In this document: piece by piece, positions 12,516 to 25,794 of the stretch
Numbering within the stretch: the stretch's first letter is position 1
Layout of the letters: every line of letters begins with the position of its first letter
Assembly: GCA_016758965.1 (NCBI GenBank)
Contig: JAEPRB010000115.1
Span: 1 to 64,000 of the forward strand
Direction of reading: 5' to 3'
Origin: Circinella minor
Taxonomy: Eukaryota; Mucoromycota; Mucoromycetes; Mucorales; Lichtheimiaceae
Length of the DNA stretch: 64,000 bases
The notes under the pieces: generated by a model
The model's database searches: none
Told to the model about the DNA's origin: nothing
What the model saw: only the letters and a program-made list of their open reading frames with translations
Program-made: the position numbers and the translations under genes

Positions 12516-13835
12516 ATTCTTTTTAAAAAATAACCACTCAAAAAGAAATAGTTAAAGAAGTGTATATTTGTATTCTTTTTTTATTTAAAAAAAAAATCAA
12601 GTGTGAAAAAAGAGAAAAAGAAAGGTTCGCTTTTTGATTATTAACCTTTTTGCTTTTCTACTCTATTTAATTATATGAAAAAAAAAATGATGATAGTAAA
12701 TCATCGGAAGTGGGAGGGAGGGGAGGGTAAACGAAAACGTCTACCCCTTCCCATCCTCATTCATTTTTGGAAAAAGATATCATTTTTATGTGATAAATCA
12801 AAAAAATAAAAAAAAGAATCATGGGTCAACAACAATAAGTATTTTATTTATCGGATAAATAATGTTCCCAACAGTCAATGAAATGAAAAGTTCATTGTTT
12901 TAATTTCATCATTTTTTTTTAAAACAATTGGGATAATTTATAAATTTGGTCTTGGAGACAATGATAGAGCTGCAATTAGTGAGTATATTTTTCTAATCTA
13001 ATAAAAAAAAAGAAAAAACAAGAGCAGCTACAATAGATGCCCTTAATGAGTAAAGATTTTTTATAACTCAAAGTCAGCGTAAAGCCTTGGTCCTATTTAT
13101 AGCTATGAGCAACTTGTGGTTATATTGAGTCGAATTGTGTATTTTTTTTATTGAAAATCATAATGAAAACAGTTATCATATTGAGTAATTACTTCATCAT
13201 TCTTTCTCTATCCCTTAGTTTTTGTTTATGCAAAATACGTCAAAAATAATAATTATAAAGTGTCAGGTGAATTAGTCAATTTGAACACATGGTTTCTTTT
13301 TTGATTCTTTGCGCCACATTTAACAATAAGAGAATAATGAGAGAATTAAATAAATCATTTTTTTTTTTTTTTTGCAGTAAGATTAGCATATTAATCACAT
13401 GTTTTTACATTTACTGATATATTTGATTTGACCAAGTATTATTATTATTATAGTATTAAAGTAATAATAATTAATTTTACTACTAGTATATCATATTCTC
13501 TTTTTTTTATATGCTTAACAATCTCCTACACAAATATATAGTTTTAATTATCCCTATATATACTATATATACTATTATTATTATAAATACTATCACTATT
13601 ATCATATAAAGATTTTATTTACTTGGATTTTATATTTATAAAAAAAAAAAAGAGGGTTGGGAAACTTTAATTGAGCCACACTAAATAAAGCAAAATGGAT
13701 CGCGCACTCAAAAAAAGTTGAGCTTGGCGGATTCCAGGATCGGCTTATTCCGTAGTTTGTAACTATTCTTTTCCTTCTCTTTTCTTCTCTTTTTCTTTTC
13801 GCGAATTCACTTTTCTTTTCTTTTTCTTCTTTTCG
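12516..13835. promoter_or_regulatory. Divergent intergenic region, homeobox/HID1
   Basis: 1.3 kb between two divergent genes. It contains A/T runs and a purine-rich GGGAGGGAGGGGAGGG block near 12713-12728, and a pyrimidine-rich tract (13763-13833) immediately before the HID1 ATG. No gene is seen. Confidence 0.4.
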
Positions 13836-16800
13836 ATGGGTGCGACAGATAGTAAGCTTGCCTTTCGAAAAGGCGTATTTCGACTTTTTGAAGAACATGT
13901 AAATATATTTATATTTATATTCAACTTTTATAAATAACATATAATATAAATATGCTAAATATTCTTTCTCCCCTCTTTGTGTCATTCATTTAGAACATTC
14001 CATACACGGCCGATGACTATTGGTCCCTGGTACCATATTCTTTTTTGCTTTTTACTTTTTTAATGGTATACAAAAAAAAAGAGAGAAATTGATGAAATTA
14101 TATATTATATGTTTTTTTTTTCTTTTTAGTTTTGGACGTTACCAGAGTCTGTGGATGATGTTTATTCACTCATTGGTGCTAGTGACATTCGTCGCGCTCG
14201 AGATTCCAGTCGAGAGAATTTGGAAACACTCATTGACAAGGTAATTTACAAGCAAGGATAAAGAAAGAAAGAGTTTGAATGGATGAGAAAAGTATATATA
14301 AATGTACAAAAGAAGAGCTAATAGTATCTATTTTGAATGGAATTCAGTTATTGAATCAAATGAATGCGATTGTTTCAGCACCTAACTTTCCTGCAACAAC
14401 CACTAGTATTCCACAACTACTCAATTGTTTCCGCGTTTTGTCTCGATTAATACCATATATTTTTGAAAGCCCCGAGTGCTCAGAATGGGAAGATAAAATG
14501 TTTTGGGTACCACGATCTGTGGAACGTGTTCCTGAACCACCAACAACAAATGATACAACACAAGGAGAAGGGGATGAACAACCGGTAAAGAAGAAAAATA
14601 ATAATAATAATAATAACAACAAATAAGAATATTCTGTTTGAAAAAAGAAAAGCGATTCTTACTTATTCTATTCCATTTAGAAATCTCAACCACAATATGA
14701 TACATTACCACCAAGAGGACAGGTCATCATGGATTGTAAGTGACCATCATCTTTTTTTTCCCAAGACGGTACATTATGGATGAAAGAAGTGAAAAATATA
14801 ATTTTATTCTATCGTTCTGAACATTGTATCATCCCCCTTCTTTTCTCTTTTTTTTAGTAACTCTCAAATGCCTATTTTTGGCTGGATTCACTTTACCTCC
14901 AACAATGGCTACTCCTGAGGGTGGGAAAGTCAATCATGTTATTTGGGAATCAGGTGTAGGTTCTAGCACACCGATCGGATCATCACGAGAAAACGATATG
15001 CACAGGATCGAGGTGCTACGATTATTGATTGTTCTTTTATCACGTTCAATGTATGTGTCGCCATCTCAAGTTCTATCCAAAGAAGATCGTTGGCTACACT
15101 ATGTTGTCGCTAAAACGGAACGTAAAGTGGTCTTGGCCTTGTTATGCAGTTTATTAAATACAGCATGTAAATATAACCCATTAGGTTGGGGTGTACCTTA
15201 TAATCATGTTGTCTTTACGGATACACGGGAACAGTTGGTCGCCATGTGCTTACGTGTTCTATTGGTTATTTTGGATTATCATTCACCACGCGTGGCTCAT
15301 ACAATGCGCCAAATCGACCAACGTGTTACCACACCGCCCGCTGAAATTGTATCCGGCGCAGATCTTTTGATTCAAGACCCGGAGAAGCGGGCTTTGGCCG
15401 AAAAACAGGCGGCTGAAGTACAACAATTACATGGTTATCAAACACAAGAAGCAGGTGATGGTGCAAGTCAAAGTGTGAGCACAGCACCTGAATTGGAATT
15501 GGATGAAACAAGTGATAATTCTTTCCGTCATTATCTTTCGAAATTACATCGGGCTCAGGATTTTCAATTTTTGATTGATGGTATTTATCGTATTTTGAGT
15601 AATCCTATGCAAGCCAATAATACCTATTTACCTGGATCGACAAAACGAGTTCGTTGCCATGTGGAAATGATGATGCTTTGTTGGAAATTGTTGGAAATAA
15701 ATCAGGTAAATCATTTATTTATATCTATTACAATATAAAATAATGGTTAAAAAACGGGAGGATCGTTTATACATATCAATTGGCTTAGTTACACAACTGA
15801 TTTTATTCAACTATTGTTATTATAGCGATTCCGAAGTTATTTGATGGAAACTGAAAGAGCATTGGATTTGATGGTGGTATTGGTGTATTATTCCATGGAA
15901 AATAAATTGGATCCAGCACAAGTTGGATTGGTTCGTATGTGTGCATTTATCTTACAAACGCTTTCATCCGATCGAACATTTGGTGTTAAATTGAATCGTC
16001 CATTTGATGGACATTCTTCTTTACCTGCTGCTGTCCGGATACCCGCTTTCCATGGAACGTATGCCGATTTCCTTATCATTGTAAGTGAAGCAAATAAAAA
16101 AGAAAGAAAACTAACATATAATTTATATAGTAAGCAATATAACTGATTCTTTCAAAACATATATAGTCTATATTTACATTGATTGCTACATCACGTGGTT
16201 CACTTTCAACACTTTATCCAGCACTCATTCTTACTATTACCAATATCTCACCCTATCTTAAAAATCTTTCTGTCACATCTTCAAGCAAATTAATGGCGCT
16301 GTTTGGATCCATGTCAGCTCCAGGTTTCTTACTTGCCGATGAAGCTAATCATCGTCTTGTTGGCTACTTGCTTGAAGCTTTTGACAATATTATTCAATAT
16401 CAATTTTCAGGTATGAAATAAAAAAAATAACGGCTAGATGGGGATTATATATGTATGTTTATTACATAGTGAATACATTTGTTTTATTTTTTTAAAACTA
16501 ATAATGAAGGATGGTAATATTAGATAATCCCAATATGCTGTATGCTCTTGTCCGAACTAATAGTAAATTCGAGAAATTACGAGACTTTAATTTGGAAAAG
16601 GCAATTGCTGAAATCGAACGTATTCGTCAACTCAAGGAAGAAAAATTACATCGTAATAATCAACAACAAGCTCCACGGATTTCTTCTGCAACTGAAGATA
16701 ATAAGAGCGTTACTAGCAATGATAATACTACACCTACCACAGCAACAGCAGTGGAAGATAATAACAAAACGGACGATCAAAAACAAGTAGATGAACAACC

Positions 16801-17545
16801 TAAAGAAGATGACTCCCAAAAGGAAGATAAACAAGAACAACAATCACCACAGGAGCAGGATGGGTTATCAGAAAAAGCTCGTGGCAAATTACCTGAATCT
16901 ACTACAGATAATGTTAGTGGTAGTAGTGGTAGTAGTACTAATAACAACAATAACTTGACTGCACCCGTATCATTATCAGCAGCAAAGCCTGAAAGACAAG
17001 GTAGTACATCATCACTTGCCTCAACTACCAGCACATCTACAGTACAATTACCAGGTGCCAAGAATGGTTTTACAGCAACTGACGATTGGGTATCCCAATG
17101 GCATTCACAATTACCTTTGCATCCTATCTTGGTCTTACTGGAACATTTGGTTCCTCAAGTTCAAACACTTTGCTCCACTCAAGCATTGACATCCGATGCT
17201 CAAGTTTTGGAATTTTTACGTGGTATGACATTGGTGGGTATTCTTCCAGCACCACAACCTATTTTTATCCGTAAATTCCGTTGGGGTGAAGCACTTGTTA
17301 TTTGGTTCAGAAGTATGTTGTGGGGTCAAGCTTATGTTGCATCCATGGCCGATTATTGTCCTTGGAGTGGAACACAAGTTAAACTATTCCAAATTAAACA
17401 GCAAATCGTCGGCGGTAATAGCAATAATAATACTAACACAGTCGGTGGTTCAGATCAACAACAACAACAGTCGATAACTTCACCTCGACCTTTATCATCA
17501 TCAAGTCCACAACAACCACCCAGATCATCGCCTGCTGCCGTATAA
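13836..17545 (+). CDS. hid1: HID1-domain protein (Ftp105 homologue)
   Basis: Exons: 13836-13898, 13994-14029, 14130-14240, about 14288-14584, 14681-14735, 14858-15705, 15826-16080, 16167-16410, 16524-17545; about 970 aa. The start MGATDSKLAFRKGVFRLFEE matches the HID1 N-terminus, presumably N-myristoylated at Gly2. Further family blocks are visible: DDYWSLFWTLPES, LLNCFRVLSRLIPYIFE, WESGVG, LLNTACKYNPLGWGVPYNH, FRHYLSKLHRAQDFQFL, GTYADFLIIV, NIIQYQF and TQVKLFQI. HID1 proteins are peripheral Golgi proteins acting in secretory-cargo sorting; fission yeast Ftp105 recruits the deubiquitinase Ubp5. The insert at 16600-17060 is low complexity, as in the animal protein. The only weak junction is the start of exon 4: phase requires a GAG 3' splice site (14288 or about 14321), since the nearby TAG sites give stops. 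Confidence 0.95.
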
Positions 17546-18198
17546 TAGAAAATAGCCAAATTTCCCATTTTATACAACTCATTCCCTATTTCTTCCCCCC
17601 CTTATCCATTCGTTTAATCTTCTGTTCAAACAACAGCAGCAAAAAAAAAATATACACTATTTGTATTTTGTATTTTGTATTTTTCTTTTTCTTTTTTATG
17701 CAAATATAAGATCTTAGTGGAAAGCAAAAAAAAAAAAATACAAACTCTTAGTTTTTTTTATGCAAGTTAAAATGAAAGAATCCTATATAAATTGAAGTTA
17801 CTGTATTTGCTTGAACGAGACTTCATTGAGTCAGAGAGTATATGTCACTGAACATGATCGGATGATTAATAAGTTATATGAGTCCAATAGATAGAAATAA
17901 TAAAATGATAGATTAATTTGGAGAATGAAACGTCATAATCGACTGAGTTGGATTGGATATATATACAAATACTTTTTGATTTTGATTTTGTTGTTGTGTT
18001 ATGATAATGATTATTTTAAGAGAAACGAGTACAGAATGATGAATAAAAAGGTTACGCAATATTCAAATAGAAAATAAAAATAAAGAGATTCATTGGTAAA
18101 TAAGTATGAGCAAAGAAGAAAGTATATGATATGTATGATGAGAAGAAAAAGGTATACTAGAAAGTACGTAATGATAAAAGTAATAAGAAAATTGTGGT
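17546..18198. other. Convergent 3' spacer
   Basis: A/T-rich 3' flanks of two converging genes (HID1 and the Mucorales-type family gene). There is a TTTTGTATTT repeat near 17658-17683 and no gene. Confidence 0.5.
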
Positions 18199-20440
18199 TT
18201 AGGTTTGTAATGGTTCAGAGTTGGAACTTGACGTCTTTCTTTTTTTTCCAGATATGGTGGTTGTTTTTATAAATGAGGGCGGTAATAGAATTGATCTTTG
18301 GGCTCTATAGTCATTGTCATCATCACTACTACACAATAATTCATATACATCTTTCATTGTTTTTTTTATATGGTAGATAGCTCGAATAACGGATTTGAAA
18401 TTCTTTAAAAAATCTGTTGCTGTGGACGGATAATGAAGGAAGCGAGGTGAACGAGTTATTCTTGATACATAGCCACGAGGGCAATCCATAACAATAGAAA
18501 GTATATTGAGACCTGGTAGGGCATTCATATTAGAGGATGGACGCAGGAAAAACCATCGTATTAATTTTCAGCGTTGAAATAAACTTACCAGAAATAATAA
18601 TACCACATGTCTTGATATTTTCACATTGAGATGGGCATTCTTGAACAAGATCGTACTGCATATCTTTTAAATTTTTTGGTAATTTCATACCTGCTTCATA
18701 AAGAGTTTTGGAGTTATTGACGTCTGATATTTTTCCTGCTTCTACGGTACCAAATTCCAAATATTCTGTTGTAAAAAGAATGTCAGTTTTGGTGCCAATT
18801 TTTCTCCTTGATAATGCAGCAAGTGAACGATTAAGATTTGCACGTGCCGAAGATGCTTTTGAGACGTATTCTCCACTAATCGAAAAATAGTCAGATGTAT
18901 TAATAAGTTAATACGCGTTTTAATAATCCCAATATATACACTCAGTGTTTATCACGAATACATACGAAATAGCATCAAGATCATCATTGTCAAAGCAACA
19001 ATCAATAATTAACCAAGCTCTCTTCATCAAATCAGCTTCAGTCTTGAATTTTTTATGTAAACCATGCATCAGTATTTCTAATACGTTTCTGACCGAAGAA
19101 TGAACCCAGTAGAGATCATTATCATTGATTGGATGGAAATTATGCTTCGTGTATTCATTCCAGAGACTATCAAGTGTTTTCTACAAACGATAGTTAAGTT
19201 AACTTTCTCTTATGAAATGAAAAAAAGCAACGAATAAACCTACCAAATCTTTATAATTATCCAAATATACTTTAATTTTACTAGGTAGTTCTGAAACGGC
19301 CACTTGTTTTTCTCTTTCGATCTCTTCCAATTCAATTTCTGTAAAATAATCAAGCCAGACAGGATCAGTAGTATCTAAAATCATGGAGTGACAAGGACTA
19401 AAAAATAGTTGCAGGGTGTATTAGCGTAAGCGCGGGAAAAGAATGTGAAAGTAAAACGAGAAAAAAAAAAGCACTTACTGTTCGGTATTCAGCTTCATTC
19501 CAAGTTCTTTCATCTTCTCCTCCACGACTGTTCCAGTGCTAAGTATCCAAAACTTTTCTTTAACAAGACTTTCGAACATATCTTCAAATTTTTTATAATC
19601 CTCATTTTTCAGTTTGGGGATGGAGTTATTGGTTGCTGCTCCTGACGATGTTGGACAAATAGAGGATGATGGTTGATCTGAGCGAGAAGAGGATGCTTGA
19701 GAGGGTAAATTTTTTGAAAGATTTTTTGAAAGGTATTCAAAATAAGCGGTGGTAATGACGCCCCAATCTATCTCCTTGGATTTGGCCTAGCAATTGTTAA
19801 ATATGAAAAAAAAAATCAGCAACAAAAATGGAAGTATTTTTTGCGTTAATATAATTCTTTATCAAATATCTACCACAGCCAAATTATTCTTTCTCATTAT
19901 CTTTATAAAGTGCCCCGCCCACACTTCTTTGTAATTCTCTCCAAGATTCATCTTTGACGCGATGAATTCGCGATTATCTTTCAAAAACTTTTCTAAGCTC
20001 AATGGTTCATTTGCTCGGTCGAGAACATATTTCTCTATAACTTTTTATAAAAATAAATTAGACTTCTTTAGTCCCCATTGTTGCAGTTCGAACCCGATTC
20101 GTTGCCATGGATACTACTATACCTTCTTCAATGATCTCCATGACTAAAAAAGATGTAGTGAAGCAACCTCTAAACCTGTTTGCTGCGGCCCAATTCCAAC
20201 AGGTATACTTTCAGCTATGAAAACGTGACTGGAGGCGTTAATAAATAAACATGCAAAAATAGGAATTGAGTTCTTATGAAGCGATTGAGAACCTATATCA
20301 TTTAATTGATTGCTTTGAAAATTAATATATAATTTTATATCATTTTATATATAAAATGGTATATACATACCAATTCGCGCAATAGCGATGTAATATTTTT
20401 CTTCAAGTTGTTTCTTGATGTCTTGGAACTTCCGCTTCAT
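18199..20440 (-). CDS. Nine-exon protein of an apparently expanded Mucorales family
   Basis: Exons on the minus strand: 20440-20371, 20214-20176, 20143-20123, 20040-19874, 19786-19479, 19397-19244, 19180-18966, 18875-18589, 18512-18199. All phases agree, giving about 524 aa from MKRKFQDIKKQLEEKY. Notable blocks are WGVITTAYFEYLSKNL, TTDPVWLDYF, LYWVHSSVRNVLEILMHGL, WLIIDCCFDNDD, RRKIGTKTDILF, EFGTVEAGK, MKLPKNLKDMQYDL and VMDCPRGYVSRITRS. I associate this pattern with lineage-expanded proteins of unknown function in Mucorales, from memory rather than a search. There is no signal peptide or membrane segment. A Lys-rich tail (GKKRKT) could direct it to the nucleus. The 21- and 39-nt exons are small but in phase, so the gene appears intact. 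Confidence 0.8.
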
Positions 20441-20499
20441 CGACGAACTAGAGGTAATGGTACATCTTCAACTACAATATCACATACAGCATTAAAACA

Positions 20500-21060
20500 A
20501 TATCGTGGCTGTCTACGCTATTACCGTTTATCGTTATCCAATTTTTGATCTACTTAGGGAATCAAGGATTAGAACAGCATTTTGATCATTCGAAATGCGA
20601 ATTTTTTTCTTCGCATTTATATGCTTGACAAGCCGTGCAAAGCAATAATAAGGACAATAATCGAAGATAAGAGTTCGTCAGCTTTTACAACATAATCACC
20701 TTGAAGTTTATCGGGGACCTTACCTACTTTCCTTGAACCTCTTCTTACATATCCCTTAATAGGATAATTTCTATACAATGTATGAAGGGAAAGATTTTAG
20801 AATTGTTATTATACGAGCGTTGTAATGATGTAACTTGGTAAGTTGCTGTTCACTTTGATAATTAACATAGTTGTTCTAACCATTCTTTGACTTTTCTTTT
20901 TAATTCACATGCAGTAAGAATCCGCTCTCTGGGTTCAAAAGCACACTTGATATCATGATAATAATTTGCTGTTTAGCATTGTAAAAACGAACTGAATCGT
21001 TGATAGATTGTTGTAAATTTGACCGCACCGACTTGAACATCTGATCAACAGAACAATATT
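20500..21060 (-). pseudogene. Decayed coding remnant
   Basis: The minus strand holds disconnected coding-like pieces: at about 21058-20930 a frame with MFKSVRSNLQQSINDSVRFY, then FEPRERILTACELKRKVKEWLEQL before a stop, and at about 20770-20620 NYPIKGYVRRGSRKVGKVP followed by LQGDYVVKADELLS and a stop. The order and spacing suggest one former multi-exon gene with stops or frameshifts. The YVRRGSRKVGKVP piece is reminiscent of the strand region in Tc1/mariner-type DDE transposases, but that is only a guess. It lies directly upstream of the expanded-family gene on the same strand. Confidence 0.35.
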
Positions 21061-23659
21061 TGAATTAGTTTTTTGTTATATACGAGAATAACTTCATGTT
21101 TGTATGTTTGGGTAGTAATACTATACATACGTGATTTAATATGTTTATTGAACTTTTCGTAGTTGCTTGGTTGCCAAAGCCAACGCAAATTAAGAGAAAA
21201 AGAAGAAGAAAAAAGGATGCGCAACAAGGAGAGGGAGGAGGTTTGAACTACTCGCGCCTTTTTTTATGCATGGGTTTTGGGATCTCATTTTTTGTTCTAC
21301 GTAGCTGCATTATGCTCAAATATTCAGTCTGCTGATCACTTTTCTCACTTACCCCAACAAAAAAAAATGATTCAAAGCGTTCCTAGTATTTTTTTTTTTA
21401 ATTTATCATTCGCACCTGACCAAGTAAGAAAATGAAGGATCGAGAGCCAAAAAGAATTTACATATTAAAAATAATATTTTGGTTGTTTTGATTTGTCGAT
21501 TATGTTAGCCCTTATTAGTTAATGCTGGGGTTTTTCCGCGGAACGAGCACTTTTTTTTTTACAAGCAACTAACACATGCCAGGAATATATACTATAATAA
21601 TAATCTATTACATATAGCGTACTTACAAACATCATGAATGAGATTACGTATTAGAGGTATATAAATCATCACAGATAGTTTTATAGTTGCGTTGAATAAA
21701 AAAGATGTTACGTAGACATCAGTAGTCTCAAACCTTTTGAATATTAACGTAGCTGCTAATCATGTCATACGTAAGTATTATTCAAGTTGTGTTTAAATCG
21801 TTTGTAAAGACTTCTTTTATACTGTAGTATTTAATTTTGTTCTGTTGCGTAATTTTTTTTTTGCATACATTAATATGGGATAATGAATAATTTAAAATAC
21901 ATATTAGATGTTTTCTTTTTCTTTTTCAAATATGATATATGTATAAATGTATCAAGTATTTGGATAATCTCCAAAAGTATATCGTCCCTGTGGATCTAAG
22001 TTTTATAAAGTCATTCACAAGTCCGAAATAAATCCTTCCCCCCTACTTAATCGATGAAACCATTGTCATTAATCAAAACACATTGAACATTCATGAGAAG
22101 GCATGCAATGAATTGATTAATCATTACGTAAAAAAAGTATATGCTGATCCTGTTTTTGCCGTCTAGTCTGTTCAATCTATAAAGTAGTAGTGTGGTACTC
22201 TTCATATTCCTGTTTTCAATTTCAAGCATTATATATCCAATAAGTACTTTCCTTGGGTGGAATAATTTGTTTCAGATGCTGTTGTATAATGTTATCAATC
22301 TTATTTAGCTGCTGATATTTTGTATATACTATAAAATAATGATCCAGATCTTACTAATGCATTGACATTCACGACAAAGATATGAGTATAAAATTTAACA
22401 TTTGTATAATATTGAGAACTGCTGCTAAATGAGACGAGTAGGAGTTTCCAAAGTATCTTTTACTGAATACATTTTATTCGATACTCCGAGCTACATCGGA
22501 CACTAGCCATATTCATTATTCATTATATTGAACATAAAAATAGTATTATTCTGATTAAGGGTTGCTTAGCACCAGAAAGCACACTATGTTACAAGCAATT
22601 TCAGTCATGTTTGTCAGATGATATACAAGGAATCCTTATAATATATCTGGAAACATAGATGCATTCGTTTCACAATTGAAGAGTCATACGTAAGTATCTC
22701 ACAAATCAGTGATTGGAGCAACGTGTTTTATCGTGAGGAGAACCGTACGTAGAAGGGTTATGTGCTGTTTCCTGTTTCTTTACCCACATAGCACTTACGT
22801 ATTTCGGCGCGTAGTGTAGCGACCAACTGTATACAACAATAAATATATTCTTTGAATAGTAATAGTATGTACGTAGCAATCTTCAACAAGAAGAAATGGC
22901 AGTGAATTCATTTCTTAAATCCATTTAACTACTTCTCGACTTTTCCAAGAAATACGTACGTAGTGACAAAATAAACAAAGATGATTACGAGTACAGTAAA
23001 CTTCTCAGGACTTATTTTTAATAACGTAACAAGATGTATAACCATAATATGTAAATATTCCTATTTTCACGAAACAATTTATACTAACTAACGAAATTAT
23101 TTCCACCTCTCACACATATCGAAGCATCTTTATATGGTTTGGTTAATAAAATATTTTATTGATTATAGATGAAACATGTAAGCATGTGTGGAACGAAACC
23201 GTATCCATATTCAATATGTTTTTTTCCCTTATGGATTAGACGGTATTCGATAAGTTCTTATATAGTATAACATAAGTGTATTATAATGATAAGAGAGTGA
23301 TATAGACAATTCTTCATTTACTAAATATGTCTCAAACGGAATTGTCTATACATTTTTACCACCGTTTTCTATGCTTTTCTCTTTCTATACAGTATCCATA
23401 TGATGGAAAGTGTAACAGTTTTTATCAATAAGGATGTAGTGTAATTAACTCATACTAACAATAGCCTTTTACGATTTCATATTATTTGATACCGAGAGCA
23501 TGGTGAGCTGTTCATTTAAATATTTTAGATTGATATTAATAATTTTTTATCTTGTTAAATAAGTAAACCAGAGCATCTAAACAAGACGTAAATGACAACA
23601 GTTTTTTTTTGTCACGACACATTGTTTATTAGCTGAGGAAAGTTATAGCAGTTTATGTT
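21061..23659. other. Gene-poor spacer
   Basis: 2.6 kb of AT-rich sequence with scattered TACGTA motifs and short open frames without codon bias, splice structure or recognisable motifs. I see no gene. The TRP2 3' end follows. Confidence 0.5.
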
Positions 23660-25536
23660 TTATTGCTGTTGTTGTTGCTTTTCATATATTTTTCGTTCAC
23701 ATTGTTCTAATGTGGCAAGATTAGATCCCATCTTGTTCATAGTTTCGATATATTCATCCTCTTCAACAGAGTCATGCACAATACCACCACCAGCTAAAAT
23801 AACATATTAATCCCATCGTGATATATATTAGTATATATAATCTTTTTCACCCCCTATCGTATTCGCCATTGATATTACCTTGTAAATATGCAACACCATC
23901 CTTAAATACCATTGTACGAATAGCAATACAAGTATCTAAATCACCTGAATAATCAAAGTGACCTACAGAACTATTATTCAATTTTTTTTAAAAAAAATTG
24001 AAACATATATTAGCATTATGATCTTTATAAAAAAATACTACGTTATCCTTTTCCATCAAGAGCCAAATAACAACATACCCAGCATAAATACCGCGCTTTT
24101 CTTTTTCTAAACCACGGATCAGATCGACAGCACGAATCTTAGGAGCACCAGAAACTGTTCCTGCAGGGAAAATAGCCCGGAAGGCATCAAATGGTGTTTT
24201 GTCGTCACGGAGTGTACCAGACACATTCGAGACAATATGCATAACGTGAGAGTAATATTCAATTTCCATCAACTTATCCACAGATACAGATTCAGGTTTG
24301 CACACGCGATTAATATCATTACGACCTAAATCAACCAACATGACATGTTCTGCGCGTTCCTTTGGATCTGACAATAAATCTCTTGCCAAAGCTTGATCTT
24401 CTTGTTCATTTTTACCACGTTTGCGTGTTCCAGCGATAGGATGTGTATAAGCAACACGATCTTGTACCTTGGTCAACATTTCAGGAGATGCACCTACGAC
24501 AGTGAAATCTTTCATGTTGACATAAAACATATATGGTGAAGGGTTCAATGAGCGTAAATGACGATATACGTTGAATGGATGTAAGCTCGTAGGTCTTGCT
24601 AATCGTTGTGAAGGTACGGCTTGGAAGATATCACCTTCTTTAATATGATGTTTCAACTTGGTAACAAATCCTTCGTATCCTTCTTTACCTACATTAGAAG
24701 TATGTTTTTGATCAAGTTGGATGGGTGGTTGAGGTACGCTGGGCACTTCGCTTTCGTTCAATAATGTCATGGTACATTCGATTTCTTCAGCTGCTTTCAT
24801 ATATTCGCGTTTAACGTCTTCTGGATCTTTACTATCACTGCGATAATGAGATACAACATTAGCTATGTGTCGAACACGATCAAAAACGACTAATGTATCG
24901 CAAAGCATAAAAATAGCATCGGGGATACCGATAGGGTCAGGTAAATCGCCTTTGATACTAGGTTCGAAATATTGATAACAATCAAAACCGATGTATCCAA
25001 CAGCGCCACCTTTATATATAAATAAAATCGAAAATTACTATTAAAATTATTATCCTCTTTGTCTCTTCTTGCTGATATATCCATAGTGATATGTATATAA
25101 TTTACCAGTAAATGATGGGAGACCGGGTATTTTGACATATCTGACGGGTGCAAGTTCTTTTTCAACAGCAAGTAACGGATCCCCATTTACTGCTTCTTTT
25201 GGACCTACTTTGACTACTTTATATGGATCTATAGTTTTATGTCATATAGTTGGCGTCAACATATAATCGTTCTGATTAAACAATAAATATGTGTATTGTT
25301 CATTGAAAGAATAATAATTTACCGGCACCAATAAATGAATATCGACCAATATTCTCTCCACCAGCAACAGATTCAAACAAAAAAGAATAATCGCAACGAT
25401 CAGCTACTTTAAGATATGCTGATACAGGTGTTAAAACATCAGCATCTAATTCTGCGTATATAGGGATAGTGTTGCCTTGGTCTTGTCGGACCATTTCTTG
25501 AACTTCTTCGAGTGTTGGTTTTAGATTTAATGCCAT
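23660..25536 (-). CDS. trp2: Anthranilate synthase component I
   Basis: Five exons: 25536-25323, 25228-25106, 25009-24079, 23970-23879, 23793-23660; phases agree and the product is 497 aa, the usual size. It converts chorismate to anthranilate (first tryptophan-specific step), using ammonia from the glutamine amidotransferase partner. The N-terminal domain shows DYSFLFESV and GRYSFIG, and the chorismate-binding domain shows [68 protein letters not shown] and GHFDYSG, ending [10 protein letters not shown]. These are the catalytic and Mg-binding blocks of the family. The 3' splice site before VGHFDY must be the upstream TAG (exon starts at 23970), because the next AG breaks the frame. ATG at 25536 was chosen because the following residues match the family start. 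It ends in five glutamines. Confidence 0.96.
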
Positions 25537-25787
25537 TGTTTTTTTTTTTTCGTTACTTTGTGTTGATAATGAAATGGAGAGTAAAAACAAATGAAAAATG
25601 TAAGAATGTATTTATATAATGAAATGTACTATGTATGCAAGGTGCGCAAAAAAAATAAAAAAACAGGAGCGTGGTCCGAACAGGGAAATTATGTGTCAAC
25701 TAAGAAGTCCACACAACGGATGAGTGAGATTGAGGCGGCGGCATCTTGCTGGGAAACGAAACAGGTTACACAATATACACAGATATA

Positions 25788-25794
25788 TGAGTCA
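25788..25794 (+). promoter_or_regulatory. Candidate Gcn4/Cpc1 site upstream of trp2
   Basis: A perfect TGAGTCA lies 252 bp upstream of the trp2 start codon, with a one-mismatch relative (TGACTCT) at about 25861. The Gcn4/CPC1 factor binds TGAGTCA and switches on amino-acid biosynthesis genes, including TRP genes, in other fungi. That this site is used here is inference. Confidence 0.45.

Noticed and set aside
14356..14714. Minus-strand open frames over the HID1 exon
   Set aside because: Shadows of the forward gene, whose frame matches HID1 blocks.
20080..20110. tRNA-like T-arm (GTTCGAACCCG) inside an intron of the family gene
   Set aside because: No matching acceptor stem, D-arm or anticodon arm on either strand; it is intronic and probably chance.
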